Shown here piece after piece: positions 61,235-64,000 of a DNA stretch of 64,000 bases. Positions within the stretch are counted from its first letter, which is position 1. Each line of letters starts with the position of its first letter. A program made the translations under genes and the position numbers. Origin of the DNA: Mortierella sp. BCC40632. Lineage: Eukaryota > Mortierellomycota > Mortierellomycetes > Mortierellales > Mortierellaceae. The stretch covers positions 2,120,501 to 2,184,500 of the forward strand of contig WAEK01000001.1 of assembly GCA_011634665.1 (NCBI GenBank). The letters are read 5' to 3'. The notes under the pieces were generated by a model. The model did no database searches, was not told where the DNA came from, and saw only the letters and a list, made by a program, of their open reading frames with translations.

Positions 61235-62454
61235 ATGCGTCCACTCTTTCACCTCAAGCAACAGGACCGGATCGGCTGGATCGGACTGGGTCAAATGGGC
61301 TATAATATGGCCTATAATCTCCAGCGATACCTTGCCTCGCGGTCGCTGACAATGACTGTTTGGAACAGGACTCCCGAGAAATGCTTTAAGATGCGCCACC
61401 ACGGTGCACATATCGCAAAGTCGCTCGAGGAGCTGGTCGCTCAGAGCAATATTATCTTTACATCTTTGGCCAACGACGCTGCTGTCGAGGAGATTTATGA
61501 AATCTTGATCGACCTTGCGGGCCAAGTAGACCACTCGATCATCTTTGTGGAGACAAGTACCATCTACCCTACCTTGGCCACTAAACTCAAGGAGAGACTT
61601 GCAGTGACGCCCCAGCATATTTATTTGCAGTGTCCAGGTAAACACCACTAGTGATATGTTCTTGAAATGCTTTAGAGCAGAAAGCTGTGGAGCTAACCTT
61701 TCTCTTTCTCTTATTTGACTATCGTGTAGTGTTTGGACGCCCCTCGGTCGCAAAGGCAGCCAAGCTGCTCTGGGTGACTAGTGGAGATGAAAAGGCGATC
61801 AAGAAACTCTGCCTCTACTTTACGACCATGTCAAGACAGATCATTCATCTCAAGACCACGGACGTTGCAAAGGCTTGTTCGTTCAAGCTCGTAGGGAACT
61901 TTTTTGTCGTCGGCTCGATGGAACTCTTGGCTGAGGGGTTAACCCTTGCTCAAAAGGCCGATGTAGATGAGGCACCCGTACTCAAGTTCATCGAGACGCT
62001 TTTCCCAGCACCTTCCTGGGTTGAATACAGCAACAAGATGGCCGAGAATCCGGTCCAGCCAAAATCCAAAATCCCCTTGTCATCATCTTCCTCTTCCTCT
62101 TCCTCATCATCGTCTTCTTCGTCCAAAGAGGCTGGATTTTCAGTGGATCTTGGTCTCAAAGATGTGGGGCATATGCGACAACTGGCGCTTGAGACCGGCG
62201 CCTCCTTGCCCTCTGCAGACTTGGCCTATGAGCATTTGAAGGCAGTTCAAGACCAGGGACTGGGACACCAGGACTGGAGCACTATGATCAGTTCGCTCAA
62301 GATTACGCCCACTCCTCGAGCCTCGCTTGACTCGGCAGCCGTGCTCTCGACTCATTCTCAGGACGAAAAGAAGCGGGCAATTCGTTCAAGCAGCGACAAT
62401 GGCGACTTTTGGGATGCAGATGGAAATCCACGCCCGCCTGCATACGATTCTTGA
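61235..62454 (+). CDS. Beta-hydroxyacid dehydrogenase-like protein (HIBADH/6PGDH fold)
   Basis: NAD(P)-dependent dehydrogenase fold related to 3-hydroxyisobutyrate dehydrogenase. Exons 61235-61637 and 61730-62454 give 375 aa. The N-terminal Rossmann fold has RIGWIGLGQMGYNMA (GxGxxG at about 17-22) and WNRTPEKC. The catalytic Lys sits in ACSFKLVGNFF at about residue 187, as in the family. The substrate loop, usually APVSGG, reads CPVFGRPSVAKAAKL, lacking the Ser-Gly-Gly, so the activity may differ from HIBADH. A 15-Ser run (about 288-302) interrupts the C-terminal helical domain. The C-terminus is an acidic, Ser-rich tail. No obvious mitochondrial presequence, unlike true HIBADH. Family sure, substrate unknown. 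Confidence 0.85.
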
Positions 62455-63801
62455 AGAGAAAGAGAAAAGAGTATGCAATAGATACCCCCCGATGAAACAA
62501 TCCGGCAAACCCAAAGCTTTTTTTTTTTTTTTTTTTTTTTTTTACCTCTCGTCTTCTGCATTGAATATACCATGGTGTTTGCTGCCTATCCTCCCCCTCT
62601 TCTGTAGTCAGTCTCTTCTTTATCGTTTGTTCAGTGAAATCCACAATACAGAGAAAAGAAGAAACATACCCATAACTATATTGATGAATGGGAGGATAGA
62701 AGGGAGAAATGGCGAGGCAGATGAAGAGGATGGGTAGTAAGGGGCAGTGGGCTTATCCTCAATATGCGGGTCTTTAACCTTGAACAGGGTGCACAGGATT
62801 GCGGGGAATCTGTGCAAGGGAAAAAAAAAAAAAAAAAAATAGCGGCAGGGCATGGTCCATCCATCTGCGCTGTGGCCGCATCTTGGACCTAGCGACATTG
62901 CCCGAGTTAAAAAAAAGATGCTAAGAAGTATGTATCCTCGGAAGCGTCTACCGTTCCCTTCACGTGTATTTAAACGACAACTGACCAGTTACATGGGAAC
63001 AGACCACCAACCAAGACCACGGAGGCCTTTCGTACAAAGGCAACGTTTGCCCACAAACGAGAGGCTTAGAAGGGACTGAGAAAAAAAGATAACGTCCTTG
63101 GCCCCCAGTTCGGGTATTAACGATGGTCTCGTCTCGGGGAAGGCGACCCTATTGTCTTCACGCCAAAGGAATATATTTTTTTCTTTTTTTTTTTTTTGGA
63201 TCCCTACGATTGATATCAGCCCTCAACGGCTCATTTGAGATTGAGAGAATACCCCCTTCTATCAACGCGCGAACCACCCGCCTTTCTCTTATCCTCTTAT
63301 CCAAGAGTACGTATAGGTCCCTTTTCTGCTTAAAGCTCCCAGCTTCGAGAATGAAGTACGAAGCTCCTAAGCATTGCCCAACCGGTGGTCTCAATGCTGA
63401 CCCGGGCAACTGAAGAAGTACCAATGCCATCATTGGGTCGCTCCTGTCAACTAAGAAAAAAACCCCGCGTAGCGCACAATGCCTTGCAATGCGGACAAGA
63501 CTATTTGCCTTGCAGCGCGTTCCTGTAAATTTGGCGTAAATCCCAGTTGTATGAACTCTGTCCATGCCTGTTGGCGACGCCTCACATAGAGCTCAAGGTC
63601 AGATGTTTATGGGGAAACTCTGTTGCTCTGCTGCTCTGGACCTGAAATGAAGGGAATCACGAGGAGCGAGAGGTGGTGTTCGTAGGACATTTATTGAAAG
63701 CACAGCAAGTGTGGAGTTGAGAGCAAGGCAAAAGATTAATAAGTGCTAGAAGATTGCAGGCCCTAGACAGAGTAGAGGTAGAGACGCGATAATACATAGA
63801 G
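62455..63801. other. Right-end region with weak ORFs
   Basis: T27 (62518-62544), A20 (about 62820-62839) and a T15 tract (63182-63196) are present. A minus-strand ORF at 63158-63565 (135 aa) includes a fairly protein-like part (DLYVLLDKRIRERRVVRAL) but no recognised family and runs into a Lys homopolymer at its end. No firm gene. Confidence 0.5.
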
Positions 63802-64000
63802 TTAGCTATCGGGCTGCCATCCTTGTTTTCTCGCCGTTAAATTCTCCTCTTTACGCGGTGGTGTATTTTTCCTTAGACTTCTTGTTTCTGGAGTCACGGT
63901 AGCCATAGCTACTGAGTCATCCAAAGCCTTTTCAATCCATTTCAGCCAAGGTTTCTCCAGTCCAATGTGCCCATTTCTTCCGCCCAAAAGCCGTATCCAG
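63802..64000 (-). CDS. Possible 3' end of a minus-strand gene cut by the window edge
   Basis: An open frame runs from the right edge to a stop at 63802 (66 codons). The product starts WIRLLGGRNGHIGLEKPW and goes on KWIEKALDDSVAMATVTPE, ending with a basic tail. It has ordinary composition and could be the last exon of a gene whose body lies outside. No family recognised; chance ORF is quite possible. Confidence 0.25.
   Translation of the reverse strand, partial: WIRLLGGRNGHIGLEKPWLKWIEKALDDSVAMATVTPETRSLRKNTPPRKEENLTARKQGWQPDS

Overview
The window is nuclear DNA from a filamentous fungus, most likely an early-diverging (Mucoromycota/Mortierella-like) lineage. The evidence is protein-coding genes split by many short GT-AG introns (about 85-190 nt), a split Rap1-type GTPase, a plant/microbial-type (class II) DAHP synthase, a Zn2Cys6 regulator, a nuclear tRNA and AATAAA-type 3' ends. 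The lineage call is inference; 'multicellular or filamentous fungus' is firm. There is no sign of operons, CRISPR, phage or prokaryotic genes. I joined exons by hand. For most genes the spliced lengths are exact multiples of three and give family-sized proteins.

Layout: 1-1.33 kb holds a diverged poly(A)-tailed repeat family. 2.4-6.5 kb is VIP1/Asp1 (inositol pyrophosphate kinase, +). 7.2-13.6 kb is a CPSF-A/DDB1/SF3B3-superfamily gene (-). 13.7-15.5 kb is ERG9 squalene synthase (-). A tRNA-Thr(TGT) lies at 16.1 kb. 17.5-19.1 kb is a Q-rich Clg1-like cyclin (-). 19.1-23.8 kb is a 4.7-kb non-coding interval full of simple repeats. 23.8-25.6 kb is a Rap1/Rsr1 GTPase (+). 26.2-28.4 kb is GPI3/PIG-A (-), divergent from SYF1 (+, 28.9-32.2 kb). 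32.3-39.6 kb is URB1 (-). ATP16 (-, 40.8-42.0 kb) is divergent from a class II DAHP synthase (+, 42.3-44.5 kb). Two tandem arrestin-domain paralogues follow (+, 44.7-48.1 kb), then a PX-BAR sorting nexin (+, 48.7-51.2 kb), a Zn2Cys6 transcription factor with an intron inside its zinc cluster (+, 52.7-56.8 kb), a YML020W-like serine hydrolase (+, 57.3-59.3 kb), an RS-rich protein (-, 59.4-60.8 kb) and a 3-hydroxyisobutyrate-dehydrogenase-like protein (+, 61.2-62.5 kb). The last 1.5 kb has only weak ORFs.

The genes are mostly housekeeping: phosphate and inositol signalling, sterol synthesis, GPI anchors, splicing, 60S ribosome assembly, ATP synthase, aromatic amino acids and endosomal trafficking. 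They do not form a cluster for one pathway. Several pairs share short divergent promoters: GPI3/SYF1, ATP16/DAHPS and RS protein/HIBADH-like.

The least explained signal is the large number of A/T homopolymers, many inside introns. At three places an A- or T-tract is bounded by exact 15-21-bp direct repeats, and one of these lies 150 bp from the tRNA gene. This looks like target-primed insertion of very short poly(A)-tailed retroposons, with a candidate parent family, carrying a conserved GC-rich hairpin, at the left edge of the window.
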